From positions 30,284,505-30,348,504 of the forward strand of contig CM026571.1 of the NCBI GenBank assembly GCA_015143295.1: 64,000 bases of DNA, written 5' to 3'. The notes under the pieces were generated by a model. That model ran no database searches. It was not told the origin of the DNA and saw only the letters and a program-made list of their open reading frames with translations. The DNA is from Tetracentron sinense (taxonomy: Eukaryota > Streptophyta > Magnoliopsida > Trochodendrales > Trochodendraceae). The translations under genes and the position numbers were made by a program. This document shows, one piece after another, positions 1 through 10,660 of the stretch. Position 1 is the first letter of the stretch. The number at the start of each line of letters is the position of its first letter.

Positions 1-609
1 CTTCTCCCCATTAATGTAAGATTAATCAACATTAATCCCCCATTATCTCTATCCCGTGGTCTCCTCTTATTATTACCCCAGACACGTCATGCCAACATTA
101 AGATCATCTCTCAATTAGTAAATAGGACTCACCTTCTCTCACATTCCTTCCCTTTTCATATTCCCTGCCAACAAATTCGTTCAAACCACCTTCTCTTGGT
201 TCAGTATGTGAGAAGTCATTAACATCATTTATCAAGGAAGTAGGACCACCTGCCTCTCTATCAATTCCTCCCTTTTCATATTCCTCATGAACCACCTTTC
301 CTTGGTTCATTTTTGTGGGACCCTCACATCTATTACTCTTCTTTATCCAGAAAATTCACACGGCTCCATAGCATGGTTGGGACTTGGGGAGTCCGAACAT
401 TCTAACTTCCACTTAATACCTCTTTCTAAAATACCGATTCTAATTCCTATAGCAGCCCAACCATCCGAAAGAATTTCTTTATTTAAGGTGCTTAAACCAA
501 TCAATCAATCCAAAAGAATCTCTCTCCCTCTCCCTCTCCCTCTCCCTGAATCTTTAGCGGGAAACTTCGTGAAGGTGAGACTCAGAGAAGAAACCACTGG
601 TTGAGGTTT
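1..609. other. Non-coding, CT-rich leader-like sequence
   Basis: No convincing coding region. A diverged direct duplication is visible at about 146-205 and 264-311, both ending in ACC(A/T)CCTT-like text followed by CTTGGTTCA. A CTCTCC microsatellite lies at about 521-546, and CT-rich tracts of this kind are common in plant 5' untranslated regions. It sits just upstream of the possible exon at 610-698, so the stretch could be promoter and leader of that gene. Confidence 0.4.
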
Positions 610-698
610 ATGGATTCCGGCGAGTCAACGACTTACGCCGGTTTACAGATTTGCGTCATGATCACCAACCTCATCACTCTGATCATTTATTATAATTT
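610..698 (+). CDS. Possible first coding exon of a small membrane protein (partial)
   Basis: An ATG at 610 opens 29 codons plus two bases, ending at a good plant splice donor (GTAAGT at 699-704). The peptide begins MDSGESTTYAG and continues into a hydrophobic stretch rich in I, L, V and T (about residues 13-29) that could be a membrane segment or signal anchor. A CT-rich tract about 70 bp upstream fits a plant 5' leader. I do not recognise the protein. No matching second exon is obvious nearby, because the following kilobases are repeats and two MULEs, so this may be the stranded end of a gene broken by transposons. A chance open frame cannot be excluded. Confidence 0.35.
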
Positions 699-904
699 GT
701 AAGTAGCACTAACAGAATGATTTAGTACTACAGGCCAGTAGATATCCAAACACATTACCCATCACTATTTGTCCCTTTAGCCTCAATTGGAATTGGATAT
801 GCTAATTGGTAGGTCACCTTTTAGGAATTCCTCATGTTGTACGCCTTTGATCCATGAGAATATTCTACACTTTATCCGGATGTGCATTGTGCCTTGCAAA
901 TCTT

Positions 905-1056
905 CTTCCAATTGTGTAGTTGTATTCTTTTCATTTTTAGTTGCAGTGACCTCACCTGCTCAACCAAGAACTATGGTTTTCTTCCAATTGTGTAGTTGTA
1001 TTCTTTTCATTTTTAGTTGCAGTGACCTCACCTGCTCAACCAAGAACTATGGTTTC
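905..1056 (+). repeat. 76-bp tandem duplication, two copies
   Basis: The segment starting CTTCCAATTGTGTAGTTG at 905 is repeated almost without change from 981, giving two copies with a period of 76 bp. It contains the text TTTTTAGTTGCAGTGACC twice. Near-identity suggests a recent duplication. No function is evident. Confidence 0.85.
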
Positions 1057-1344
1057 TCATGCTTATACCAGTAGCTTCCAGGGATTACTATGATATTACT
1101 GTAGTCCTTCACAGCTCTAGCAAGAACCATGGGTACTTCTCATGCATAAACCAGTAACTTCTAGGACCGTTATTGGACGGATTAAGGCTTCACAATTCAT
1201 TGTTGTGATGTAGGCAGGGCCATAAGTTAAAAAACAAGTTAGGGTTATTGATGTGAAAAGGTGCACCATATTAAATAATTTGAAGTATTATAAGGGTAAT
1301 GGAAAACGGACTGCAGTAACAGCTTAGAAGTTGACCCCGTGATT

Positions 1345-1550
1345 CTCATTTGTCCACGCTCCATTTTTATCACCCATTAACTATGGTTAAGATTCACTCA
1401 CCCTTAGGGTTAAGAAATTTAACCATGGTTTTTAGAAAAAAAAGAACAAAAAAAAAATTATTAACTTTTATTTAATTAAGCATAACCATGATTAAATAGA
1501 TGTTCAAAGGGATAAGGGGACACTGCGGTCAGCTTAGAATAGGACCTTGG
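1345..1550 (-). repeat. Dispersed satellite/MITE family monomer, inverted
   Basis: The text TTAACTATGGTTAAGATTCACTCACCC is followed by an A-rich spacer and an inner inverted part. This is the reverse complement of the monomers arrayed at 4606-5470 and 47515-48075. Copies recur in both orientations through the window (about 2460-2540, 6070-6350, 8100-8470, 14937-15120, 18717-18975, 19130-19260, 19690-19930). Confidence 0.6.
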
Positions 1551-2290
1551 GGTCCTCTAATCAGAACTCATATTATAATCAATGAAGACAGCTACTTATG
1601 GTTTGGGCATATAATTCAGTGTTTCAATTTCAAACTTTTCCTCCCTATTGAAATATAACTGATTTTGTAATGAAGATATTGGATTTATACTTTGTATTTT
1701 GAGTATAGGCTTACTTGACATAAAAAAATCATATACCTACTTAAAAATGTGTACAGCTTCTTACAAATATTAACAAGAAAACATGTACGAGTTCAGCAAA
1801 TACTCCAACCTAATGAGAACCTAACTCATTGGTTGGTTTTACTTTGGTCTTATTCCATTAACAAGTATTTGGAGTCCAATTCCTTCTTCTCACAAGTCTC
1901 TATATTCTTCAATTTCCTCTAACAAATCTCTATATTCTTCAATTTCCTCCCATATAGTATACATATTAAATTTATTTTTCACCAAGATCAATTATATACT
2001 CTTTATGTATTTTATTGTTGCAAAATTCTTTTTTAGAAATCTCTTTTTGGCCACAGTGATGTGGTTCATAGCCAATGTGCCCTTGATTGTATGCAATGTT
2101 GTCTCTAATTGTGTTGAAATTGGCCTTGTGGTTCAATTTTCTTTTGGGCTCAAAGACTCATACATAAGGCAACCTTGTCTATATATTGCACATATATTAG
2201 CTCATATAGAGTGAGAAAGAAAGAGGGAGAGACTAGATTAACCCCCTATCTATGGTAAAAGTAAATAGGACACGAGATCATGGCCTTGAT

Positions 2291-2410
2291 TATACTGTTT
2301 TATATTTATTTTTTTTATCTCTCGTGGCCTTGATAGACAAGTCATTGTTAGTTTATAAATATTTATTTTATTATTTTACACACCCGTGCTATGCACGGGG
2401 TGTTTGCTAG
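2291..2410 (+). mobile_element. Putative Helitron 3' terminus
   Basis: A GC-rich hairpin at about 2381-2402 (arms CACCCGTGC and GCACGGGGTG around TAT, one unpaired G) sits in AT-rich DNA. It is followed four bases later by CTAG (2407-2410) and a T at 2411. Known Helitrons end with a short hairpin roughly ten bases before CTRR and insert beside T. I did not find the matching 5' TC end, so the element's length and content are unknown. Confidence 0.4.
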
Positions 2411-2791
2411 TTAGATTATAAACTTGAAAGTCAATGCCCTAACTCTAATGATGAACTTAAAATCTTTAGAACCCTAAGGGTGACTGAATTTTAACCACGA
2501 TTAAATGGTGTTAAAAGGGGGACACGTGGCAAGAAAAGGGGAGGCAAGATGCACCTCCTCGTGTCACCGATCGTGGAGGTGATTATTTTCCTATATGTAT
2601 TACCTAGTTCAATATGTAACCTTACAGCTACAAAGGGCCTGCAAGTGTTTCTATTCCCAGTGAATAGAGAATTGTTCATTTGGAGTGATGCTAAACGGAC
2701 CTAAAATGATTTTTCTTTTGGATATCATTCTAAAATCGTATATTATTAAATTAGCAACCAAACATTTGCTGCCAGTAATAAATTACAGTAA
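2411..2791. other. Intergenic with a partial dispersed-repeat monomer
   Basis: About 2450-2545 matches the satellite monomer (CCTAAGGGTGACTGAATTTT, then GTTAAAAGGGGGACACGTGG). The rest has no recognisable feature. Confidence 0.45.
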
Positions 2792-2800
2792 TAAATTCAA

Positions 2801-3028
2801 GGGTAAATTACATTGACCTCCCTTGAGGTTTGGTGATATTTCATAAACCTCCCCTCTTGTTTCATAAATTACATTGTCCTCCCCTCAACTTCATTTGTTT
2901 GTAACATATACCCCATTCCGTTAGTTTGCCATTACTTACATGGACGGACTTTGATGATGTCATCATTTAAATATTTTAAAATGTCTAAATTACCCTTATT
3001 AAAGACAAAGTCAGCTAGTACAATAATG

Positions 3029-3059
<31 letters not shown>

Positions 3060-4231
3060 GGATGATGCAACACACACACTAACAATAACTTATTATAACT
3101 CAAGTTAAAAATACTGGTTACACACCATTCAAATGATTTATCTCCTTTCCCGTGAATGGCTACATTTACCCTATGTATGGTTGCTGAAAAAATTAGTAAA
3201 AAGATGGAAAAGAAAAGAAAATTAGACAAAACATAGCTAAGAATTGTATTAGAAATATAATATTTTCTTTTCTTTTTCATATTTTCACCTATTTTCTCGG
3301 CAACCAAACATAGCATTAAGAAACCCGATTTTCTTTGATCTCCTCTTGGGCTAAGGAACCTGAGAACAGAGCACCATCTCTTCTTTAAAATCAAACAAAA
3401 CTCGTTATTCTTGTTAAAACAACACAAATGTTGCCTTGATTGCTTGCTCAATAGGTACTTTTTTTATGGGATTCGGCCATGTAAGAAGTACTCAGGGTGT
3501 CAAACAGAGCTAATGAATACTCAAGGCTATCTATAGTGATCTCATTGATGATGGGGATGAAGAAAAATTCTGATCCAATGCACGGGGAAGTTCTTTTAAT
3601 TGAGATTGTAACCTGTTTCTGATCTCCATTTTACATGTTAGTCTGCACAAGAAAGCCCAGTTGAACCTCAACAAGGTGTTTCTTTTGGTGGAATCCATGA
3701 TAAAAATGCCAAAGGAGCATGTATGCCTAGTTCAAACTCGCCGCTCTTGGACCCCATGAATGTAGCATTCTGTCATAAAAATAAATATATAAACAAAGAC
3801 TTCAAAGATCTTCATGGTTTTTTCTTTGACATATCTCAATCTCCAGAAACAGTCGATGAACCTTAATTTCTGCTGTAACACACAACATAAAAAAAAGCCC
3901 AACTTTGCATACCTTGTTCTGTCTATCTCCTTGTTGCGATTAGCTGTTAATTGATAAAATTGCAGTTGAGTTTCAATTAAAGCCCAACCCAGAAGCTCTA
4001 AGTTTTGGTTGGAGAGGAGAGATGAAGAAGATGAAGCTTATATTTTAATTCTAATTCTGTAGGCAGTATTTTTAACTTTGTAAAACGTGTTTTCTCAAGT
4101 AACGAGGGTAAAATTGTGAATGAGTATTCTCCTTTAAATGTGTTAACATGATCAGCACATGATGAGCCTGACAGGGGAGGACAGTGTAATTTTAGAAACA
4201 AGAGAGGAGGTTCTGAAATTTTTCCTAACCC
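2801..4231. mobile_element. Non-autonomous MULE (family A) with 9-bp TSD
   Basis: The left end GGGTAAATTACATTGACCTC is matched, inverted, by a right end at about 4150-4231, giving TIRs of roughly 90 bp; the right TIR has lost about 25 bp near its tip. The element is flanked by a perfect 9-bp duplication TAAATTCAA (2792-2800 and 4232-4240), the size made by Mutator-like transposases. Its TIRs are the same family as the elements at 4289-5679 and 31759-47238. It encodes no transposase. Inside are a TAA/TAT microsatellite (about 3024-3058) and an exon-like open stretch (3642-3866), so it may be a Pack-MULE carrying host gene fragments. Confidence 0.85.
3642..3866 (+). pseudogene. Exon-like captured fragment, unknown gene
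   Basis: An AG at 3640-3641 after a pyrimidine-rich tract could be a splice acceptor. From 3642 the frame stays open for 74 codons to TAA (3864-3866). The predicted peptide is mixed and hydrophilic (it contains SAQESPVEPQQG and later SQSPETVDEP at its end), has no low-complexity bias and looks like a real C-terminal exon. Upstream, about 3510-3590, another stretch is coding-like and acidic (LIDDGDEE) but its frame is broken. I do not recognise the parent gene. Lying inside a MULE, it is best read as DNA picked up by the transposon. Confidence 0.35.
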
Positions 4232-4288
4232 TAAATTCAAATCACACACCAAATGAGAATAAAAAGATAATAAAGTCCTTTTTTTTTT

Positions 4289-5679
4289 GGGTAAATTACC
4301 CTCACCTCCCTTGAGGTTTGGTGAAATTCCAGAAACCTCCCCTCTAGTTTATGAAATTACACTGCCCTCCCCTCAACTTTGGTTGTCTATAACATATACC
4401 CCCTTCCCTTAAGTTTACCGTTATTTTATGGATGAATTTTGATGATATCATCATTTAAACATTTTAAAATGTCTAATTATCCTTTTCCAACACAAGGTTA
4501 GTTAATTCAATAAAATAAATGTTAATTGGTTCCTAACCAAAGTTAATAATATCAACTTAAGGTTAATATATATTTCCAAAATCAAGTATATATTTTTTTT
4601 CTTCTAAAAATCAATGTTAGATAGATGAACTCTAGGGGTGAGTGAATCTTAACCATAGTTAATGGATATTAAAAGGGACACATGGCGACTTATAGAGATC
4701 TTTTAATTGTGGTTATACATAATTAACTTAAGGTTAATATTTTTATTTTTTTTTCTTACAAGCAAGGTTAGATGGATTAATCCTAGGGGTGAGTGAATCT
4801 TAAGCACAATTAGTGGGTGTTAAAGGGGACACATGGCGGCTTGTGGAGCCCCCTTTAATTGTGGTTAAGTATAATCAACCTAAGTTTTTTTTTTTTTTTT
4901 CTAAAAATCAAGGTTAAATGGATGAATCTTAGGGTGAGTGAATTTTAACCATAGTTAGTGGGTGTTAAAGGAGACACGTGGCAGCTTGTAGAGCTCCCTT
5001 TAATTTTGGTTAAGCATAAGCAACCTAAGATTTTTTTTTCTAAAAACCAAGGTTTGATGGATGAACCCTAGGGGTGAGTGAGTTTTAACCATAGTTAATA
5101 GGATAGTTAATAGGTGTTAAAAGGGACATGTGGCGGCTTATAGGGATCCTTTAATTGTGGTTAAACATAGTATAATTAACCTAAGATTAATATTTTTTAT
5201 TTTATTTTCTTATAACCAAGGTTAGATTAATGAATCCTATGGATGAGTGAATCTTAATCACAGTTAGTGAGTGTTAAAAGGGACACATGACGGCTGGTAG
5301 AGCTCTCTTTAATTGCGGTTAAGCATAACCAACCTAAGGTTATTTTGCCTTCCAAAAAAAACCTAAGGTTATTTTTTCCCTAAAACTAAGGTTAGATGGA
5401 TAAACTCTAGGGATGAGTAAATCTTAATTATAGTTAGTGGGTATTAAAAGGGATACGTAGTGGCTTGGGAGTTTATGTTTTTCTTTGGTAGAGCTTTGAA
5501 ACGGTAAAAATGTGATTCTTCAATCAAGTAATAGAGGTAAAATGGGAAAATGGTAACTTTAGTTAACAGTGTTAATATCGAGAGTCTGACAACAGGGGAT
5601 GACAGTATAATTTCAGAAACTAATGAGGAGATTTCTAAAATTTCACCGAACCTGAGGGGAGGTGAGTGTAATTTATCCC
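4289..5679. mobile_element. Non-autonomous MULE (family A) carrying a satellite array
   Basis: TIRs of about 80-90 bp: the left begins GGGTAAATTACCCTCACCTC and the right ends with the inverted counterpart GTGAGTGTAATTTATCCC at 5679. Both ends abut T runs (10 T on the left, 16 on the right), so a 9-bp TSD of Ts is possible but uninformative. The interior is mostly the tandem array at 4606-5470. There is no transposase, so movement would have needed an autonomous relative's enzyme. Confidence 0.8.
4606..5470 (+). repeat. Tandem satellite, about six copies of 140-170 bp
   Basis: Units start near 4606, 4757, 4904, 5044, 5216 and 5386, each with (A)CCAAGGTTAGATGGATG, then TAGGGGTGAGTGAATCTTAA, GTTAGTGGGTGTTAAA, GGGACACATGG and TTTAATTGTGGTTAAGC. 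Units differ by poly-T length and point changes. Each monomer contains partly self-complementary text (AACCA.AGTTA against TAATTGTGGTT), so it may derive from a small foldback MITE that became tandem. Confidence 0.85.
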
Positions 5680-5734
5680 TTTTTTTTTTTTTTTTGTAAC
5701 CCTTTAAGCATCTTTCTACTATGTCCCACCACAG

Positions 5735-5839
5735 AACCCGGTTTCGAGCTTCGATGTAAAGCATCAATTATACGAGATTGGAATGTCTGTGCTTTTGAGA
5801 GTCATTTCTGGACAAGCATGCCTGCTTTTCATCGTATAA
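5735..5839 (+). other. Short exon-like open frame (uncertain)
   Basis: After CCCACCACAG, a possible splice acceptor, the frame runs open for 34 codons to TAA (5837-5839). The predicted peptide ends in a hydrophobic segment (VLLRVISGQACLLFIV). Codon composition differs from the surrounding repeats. Its phase does not match the donor at 699, so it cannot simply be the next exon of the 610-698 frame. I do not recognise it. Confidence 0.2.
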
Positions 5840-6598
5840 CCTCTTTGTTGCTCTTTTTCCTTTGCACGCTTCTTTATGTTGGCAAAAGAAACAAACAGAG
5901 ATTGAAAAAGAGTAGTAATAGGCGGACCCAAAGATGCCGGTTAGCAAATGAGATCCATGGGTCCCTTAATTATTTTCCATTAAAAAATGGAGGTCATAAC
6001 ATCCCTATGCACGTTTCGTCGTTTGCCGGTACGTTCACACTCCCCAATATCAGCATGCGTCATTGATATTCATTAATTATGGTTAAAATTCAATCAATTT
6101 AGAGTTAAATAATCTAAATTCGGTTTTTTTTTTTTTTAAGTTAACCAAGGTTATGATTCACTTTTTATTTTTTTTTGGTTAGTAACCTTAACCCGAAAAT
6201 AAAAAAAATAAAAAAAAATAAAACACCACCACAAAACACCAAAGGCGATAGCTGAAGACAAGACAAAGAAACACACATCCCAGGTCATAAATAGCTGAAG
6301 GTAACACAAAGAAACACACATCCCCCACGTCATAAACTTAACCAAGGTTACGATTCACTCACTTCGGCAGAACCGATCCATGGACAGCCCCTCTTGAAAC
6401 CGGATCTATCGCGTGGTGGCATAAGAACGCCACAAATAGGCCATAACGCGTTTTCCATACATGACAAACCTCTGGTCCAAAATTGAAAAATGTAAAACTT
6501 TTCTTTAATTTAAATATAAACAATTACAAGGAAAAATTCCCTTTTCGTAAAGAAAAGAAAAGGAAATCTGTCCCTCCAGATCCAATAGACCAATGCCG
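5840..6598. other. Intergenic: repeat monomers and F-box gene 3' flank
   Basis: About 6070-6160 and 6330-6365 carry pieces of the dispersed satellite family. At about 6245-6335 a roughly 48-bp segment containing ACAAAGAAACACACATCCC occurs twice. The part just before 6599 is the downstream flank, and probable 3' untranslated region, of the minus-strand F-box gene. Confidence 0.5.
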
Positions 6599-7762
6599 TC
6601 ACGATTCCGGCCGGCTAATTCTCGGCAAGATATGAACCGCAACAGCTTGCAGCGCCGGTGGTGGATCAACCACCCATAATCTGGCGGGTCTCGCCACCAC
6701 ATCCACCACTGCTATGCCTCTACCCTCTGCGCAAACTGCACAGACTCTGCCTCCGCCGGCCACAATTTGCTCAGCTCCTTTGAGCTCCTCCGACTGAAGA
6801 AGCTCCTCCCAGCAATCCATTTCCGGATTATATTGCCGCAACACACCCTTCCCCTCGTCCACGACAAAGATCACATCCTCATCCATTGCAGCTGCTGCCC
6901 CTTTCCAACCAATCAGCATTCCCTTGGGCATTTCCTCCCACAAATCTCTCTCCACATCGTAAACCAACCCTTCTTTCACAGCATCCCCCTTCACATTCAC
7001 CATACAAAGCTTCCCTCTCCACCCCACCGCCTCCACAGCCTCCCTACTAAACCTCCCATCCTTGGGCCCCGCCGTTTTCTCCCACCTCCACCCCAAACAA
7101 TCCCTCTTCAAATCCCACCTCTCCGCAGACCTCGCAACGTCTCTGCTGTAGTGGGACCCAACGCCGCTACCCACATAGACGGCGCCGCGGGCTGAGCCGG
7201 CGGCGCACCAGCGGCGTGGAGCCGAAATTGGGGGACCGAAGCTCCATGTATTTGATAGAGGGTTGAAGATTAGAGGACGGGAGAGGGCTGGAAGGAAGTG
7301 GTGTGTGGTGGCGGCGAGGAGGACGAGGTGGCCGGAGACGGTGACAGATTGGATGGGGAGGTTTCGGGAAATGAAGGATGGGTGGCGGAGCAGAAGGTTG
7401 AGAGGTGGCGGAGGGAGCAGATCCCATTTTGATGAGATGGGGTCGAATGAGTGAAATTGAATCGAATTGGAAGATTGGATTTGGTTTTGGTTTTGGTTTT
7501 GATGAGGGAAGATTTGGGAAGTGGGGTTTGAAGAAGAGGAGGAGAGAAGAGCGTAGAGAGAGAGAAAAGGAGGGAAGGAAGGAGAGTAGATGAGGCGTCG
7601 CCATGAGCGAGAGACGGGGAAGAGGAGAGAAGGATGGAGGAGGGAGAGACAGAGCTGTGCTATGTGGTCTGGAAGCCCTGGTAGAAGAGGCTGGTACTCA
7701 TGATCTTGTTTTCTGCGTTTTGTCGCGGCGCCGTCGGTGTCACTGCCGTTGGTGGCGGTCAT
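6599..7762 (-). CDS. F-box/kelch-repeat protein, KUF1/SKIP25-like
   Basis: A single uninterrupted frame of 387 codons from ATG at 7762 to a stop at 6599-6601. Residues about 26-62 form the F-box (LPGLPDHIAQLCLSLLHPSL, then SRSWRRLIYSPSFPPFLSLY), the part that binds a SKP1 adaptor in SCF ubiquitin ligases. The remainder carries degenerate kelch repeats (about residues 160-345, with paired G/W positions such as PLSNTWSFGPP, CAAGSARGAVYVGSG and YNPEMDCWEEL), expected to fold as a substrate-binding propeller. Length and F-box wording fit the plant SKIP25/KUF1 group, single-exon genes of about 390 residues. A GGTTTT microsatellite at about 7480-7500 encodes a repeated N-Q tract (about residues 87-95), and the N-terminus has a basic patch (TKRRKQ). 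It is higher in GC than its surroundings and shows no disruption. Substrate and hormone link cannot be read from sequence. Confidence 0.9.
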   Translation of the reverse strand: MTATNGSDTDGAATKRRKQDHEYQPLLPGLPDHIAQLCLSLLHPSLLFPVSRSWRRLIYSPSFPPFLSLYALLSSSSSNPTSQIFPHQNQNQNQIQSSNSIQFHSFDPISSKWDLLPPPPLNLLLRHPSFISRNLPIQSVTVSGHLVLLAATTHHFLPALSRPLIFNPLSNTWSFGPPISAPRRWCAAGSARGAVYVGSGVGSHYSRDVARSAERWDLKRDCLGWRWEKTAGPKDGRFSREAVEAVGWRGKLCMVNVKGDAVKEGLVYDVERDLWEEMPKGMLIGWKGAAAAMDEDVIFVVDEGKGVLRQYNPEMDCWEELLQSEELKGAEQIVAGGGRVCAVCAEGRGIAVVDVVARPARLWVVDPPPALQAVAVHILPRISRPES

Positions 7763-8701
7763 GTGGAGCAGCTTTGTTCTAAATAAACCCTCTTTTCTTT
7801 TGCATTCCTTCTATGCGTTGAGTTCTTATTTGAAGTGAAGGGACATTTGCATGTGATAGCTAATTTATTTTGATTTAGAAAAAGTAAAAGGACCAAACTA
7901 CCCCTTCAATGTTGAATTATAGAACACGCTGGGAATAGCGAATAGTTCGTGATGCATCTCCTCCCCAGAAGCGAGGTCACGGTCTCAACGCGTGGCAGAG
8001 AGGGGAGCACGGTGTTTCCTCACCTAGAACGGAACAGAATAGATAATATTTGTAATAAAAAGATCGAATCATAACCGATCGCAATTGAACTCAACACATT
8101 TTCTTTTTAACCCGTATTAACTATGGTTGATATTTACTAATCCTTACCCTATAAATAAGTGAAATGATGGAAAAGAAAAGAAAATTGGGCAAAATACAAT
8201 TAAAAATCGTATTACAAATCCAGAATTTTCTTTTCTTTTCTATGTTTTCACATATTTTCTCAACAACCAAACATAACATTAGGGTTCAATAATCTAACCT
8301 TAATTTTTAAAAATTCTTTTTAAAAAAAATTTAACCTTAAGGTTAAAATTTCTTAACCCTAAAGTTAATTTTTTTAAATACCAAGATTAGATTGTTGAAT
8401 CCTAAGGGTTAAGGAATCTTAGCCACAATTAATAGGGATTACAAAGGACATGTGTTGACATTGGGTGTGATTGAAATCTCCATAAGTTCAATCGCAATTG
8501 GCTGTGGTTCGATCTAGTAATCAAGTTGGCTCCTAAATCAGTGGTCAGTCATTAGAGCATGAGTTTCAATTATATTCAATCATGATTGAACTCGGGATAG
8601 TTTAATCGCACCCACCTGTGTCCCTTTTAATCAGATTCACTAACATTTAGGGTTCAACAATTGAATCTTAGTTTTTCAAAAATTAATCCTAAGAATTAAA
8701 G
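7763..8701. other. F-box gene 5' flank and dispersed repeats
   Basis: The first hundred or so bases must contain the F-box promoter and leader on the minus strand; I see no sharp TATA box. From about 8100 to 8470 there is another diverged copy of the dispersed satellite/MITE family. Around 8470-8640 the text GTGATTGAA...CAATCACGATTG-like forms loose inverted repeats. Confidence 0.45.
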
Positions 8702-9095
8702 AGCAATGCTATGTCCACATTGTCTTTACTAAATTTTGTCACGACCCAAAATCTCCTTTAAAAGTTAAGCGAGACTTTGGCCCGTGACTTAACATATCAT
8801 ATCAAAATCATCTTACATAAAATACACAAGGTAATTATAGCGAAAGCGTAAACTAAAAATTTATTCTATATGTACCGTATTTCAAGTTTATACAAAAGAC
8901 AACATAACAGAAGTAAAGCTGACATACTCACTTTAACAAAATGCAAAATACAATCTCTCCCTCACTCATCTCAACAATAATCTAGATAAGATCACCTATC
9001 CAGATCTCTATCCTCCTGAGGCTGCAACGGGATAGCCTCCTCTATGTATTCTTCCTCAACTCATAGTTATGGAGGGCATATGTCAAATGTACTTA

Positions 9096-9133
9096 CCGAC
9101 ATCAAAATGTACGGCTAAGTATGGAATGCTCAG
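9096..9133 (-). promoter_or_regulatory. Paired hairpins in gypsy LTR
   Basis: On the minus strand CTGAGCAT/ATACTTAG (loop TCC, one mismatch, one G-U) is followed directly by CCG-ACAT/ATGT-CGG (loop TTTG, one bulged T). The same two-hairpin layout occurs in the LTRs at 40033 and 55682, with different stem sequence. Confidence 0.5.
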
Positions 9134-10427
9134 CATATACAAGCCACTAGCTAATAAACTTATAATATAAATCATAACATGCTTACAATTCAATCGAACA
9201 CTCACATACATTAATAAACCCAATTACGAAAAACTATGCTTTAAAACTTACGCGTGCATACGTATTGAAAATCATACTTAAATCTTACTTTTCGTACTTT
9301 CAAAACATATTTTTCGTTCTTTCTTTACTAAAAACATCATATCTTGTCTTGTGTCTTGTCATGTTTTTGTCTTGTTCTTATCTTAATTTTGTCTTGTTTT
9401 TGTTCTTGCTTGTCTTGTTAGAATCATGTTTGTCTTGATCATGCTTAAAGCCAGATGATTAGTGTCTTTGAAACGATTTGAAGTCAGGTATGTAAATACC
9501 CCTCATCAAAAATACTTGAAACAACTTAAAGCCGAGTATGTAGACACCCTTCATTGAACATGCTTGAAAATGGCGCACTAATCATCACTGACCCTTCTGT
9601 TTGGCATTATAATTTTTGTTTGTCTTTCCTTGAAGCCGGATATGGCATATCGTTAGATATGCCCTATTCTTTACCAACCCTTACATTTGTCTTTATCATG
9701 GTATTCGTGAATCATGCTTGTGATTTTATTGAATGGCTTGTGACTTATGAACATTTTGGGATAGCCGAAATTGTAGAAAACTCAATCATGCTATACATAC
9801 ATGCGCATAGGGTGCTTGTGAACATTTTAGTAGACCTAGAAAGTTTTTAAACATGGAAACATTTGCTCGAAATTTCATACATAGAAGTTGCATGCAATAC
9901 ATGGGCATATTTGACCTAATTTCATTACCATTCATGCATATCATCACTCTTTACTAAGGAAATTACAACATTAGGCATTAGAGTGTATTTACACTTTTCA
10001 TTGAAAACCATACATCAAATCCCATTTTTGTATAGTTGAATCATAGCAAAGCTATGTATTAGAAAGTATCTACTCAATATCTTCCATATGCATGCTTTTA
10101 TTGTTGATTCTAAGATTTAGATCACAACCTAGTCATCTAGTAGAGTGTATATACCTCTTTGAGCTTGAATCCTCGTGGTTCTTGCGTTTGAGAAAGCTTA
10201 GGAGATGATATTTGGGCTTCTCCTTTGATCTTGAGAAAACCCTCTTCCAAAAACCAAGCTTTTCCTTTCTTTCTCTCCTAAAATCTCTCTCTAAACTCTC
10301 TTGGGTTTGAGTAATCCAAAACCCACGAAATGGGTTTGTATTTATAGGTCTAGGATTGTAAAAACCCTAGTTTACCCTCGAAATTCGCAGAAAAATAGAG
10401 AAAACCCCAAATCACTAAAGTCAATCA

Positions 10428-10660
10428 ATTGGCCGGGATGGGCGGTTGATTGGCCCTTGCAAAACCCCATTGTTGCCCTGATTTAGCAAAACTCCATATA
10501 GTCAGTCGACCGGCCAGGGAAAAAACCAACTGTGGCCTAGTTTGGGCCACATTCCATACAGTCGGTCGACCGGCCAAAGGGGGCGGTCAACCTGCCAGGG
10601 TTAAAACCCCTCGATTGCCCCTTTTTGACAGGCGATTGACCAGCCATGAGGGGCAGTTGA
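10428..10660 (-). promoter_or_regulatory. Self-complementary motif cluster upstream of LTR TATA box
   Basis: The cluster contains CAATCAATTGGCCGG, two copies of GTCGACCGGCCA, GGCGATTGACC and GTTGACCGACTG in otherwise AT-rich DNA. In the transcribed direction it ends about 80 bp before TATAAATA. The motifs have GTCGAC- or CAATTG-type palindromic cores. Confidence 0.5.

Larger units (their letters stand above)
699..2290. other. Intergenic, repeats only
   Basis: No coding region that I can support. It holds a 76-bp tandem duplication (905-1056), a looser direct repeat of the text around CTCATGC.TA.ACCAGTA (about 1054-1080 and 1138-1164), and one inverted copy of the dispersed satellite/MITE family (about 1345-1550). 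At 1897-1948 the text CTCTATATTCTTCAATTTCC is duplicated. Confidence 0.5.

Noticed and set aside
287..604. 105-codon plus-strand frame
   Set aside because: Runs through a CT microsatellite and leader-like DNA directly before the better-supported ATG at 610; no recognisable domain.
6767..7593. Plus-strand and second minus-strand frames of 62-145 codons over the F-box gene
   Set aside because: Shadows of the GC-rich F-box coding sequence; they lack homology and have biased P/H/R or R/G/E composition.
9554..9850. 98-codon plus-strand frame
   Set aside because: Lies in a solo gypsy LTR, where coding is not expected; no homology.
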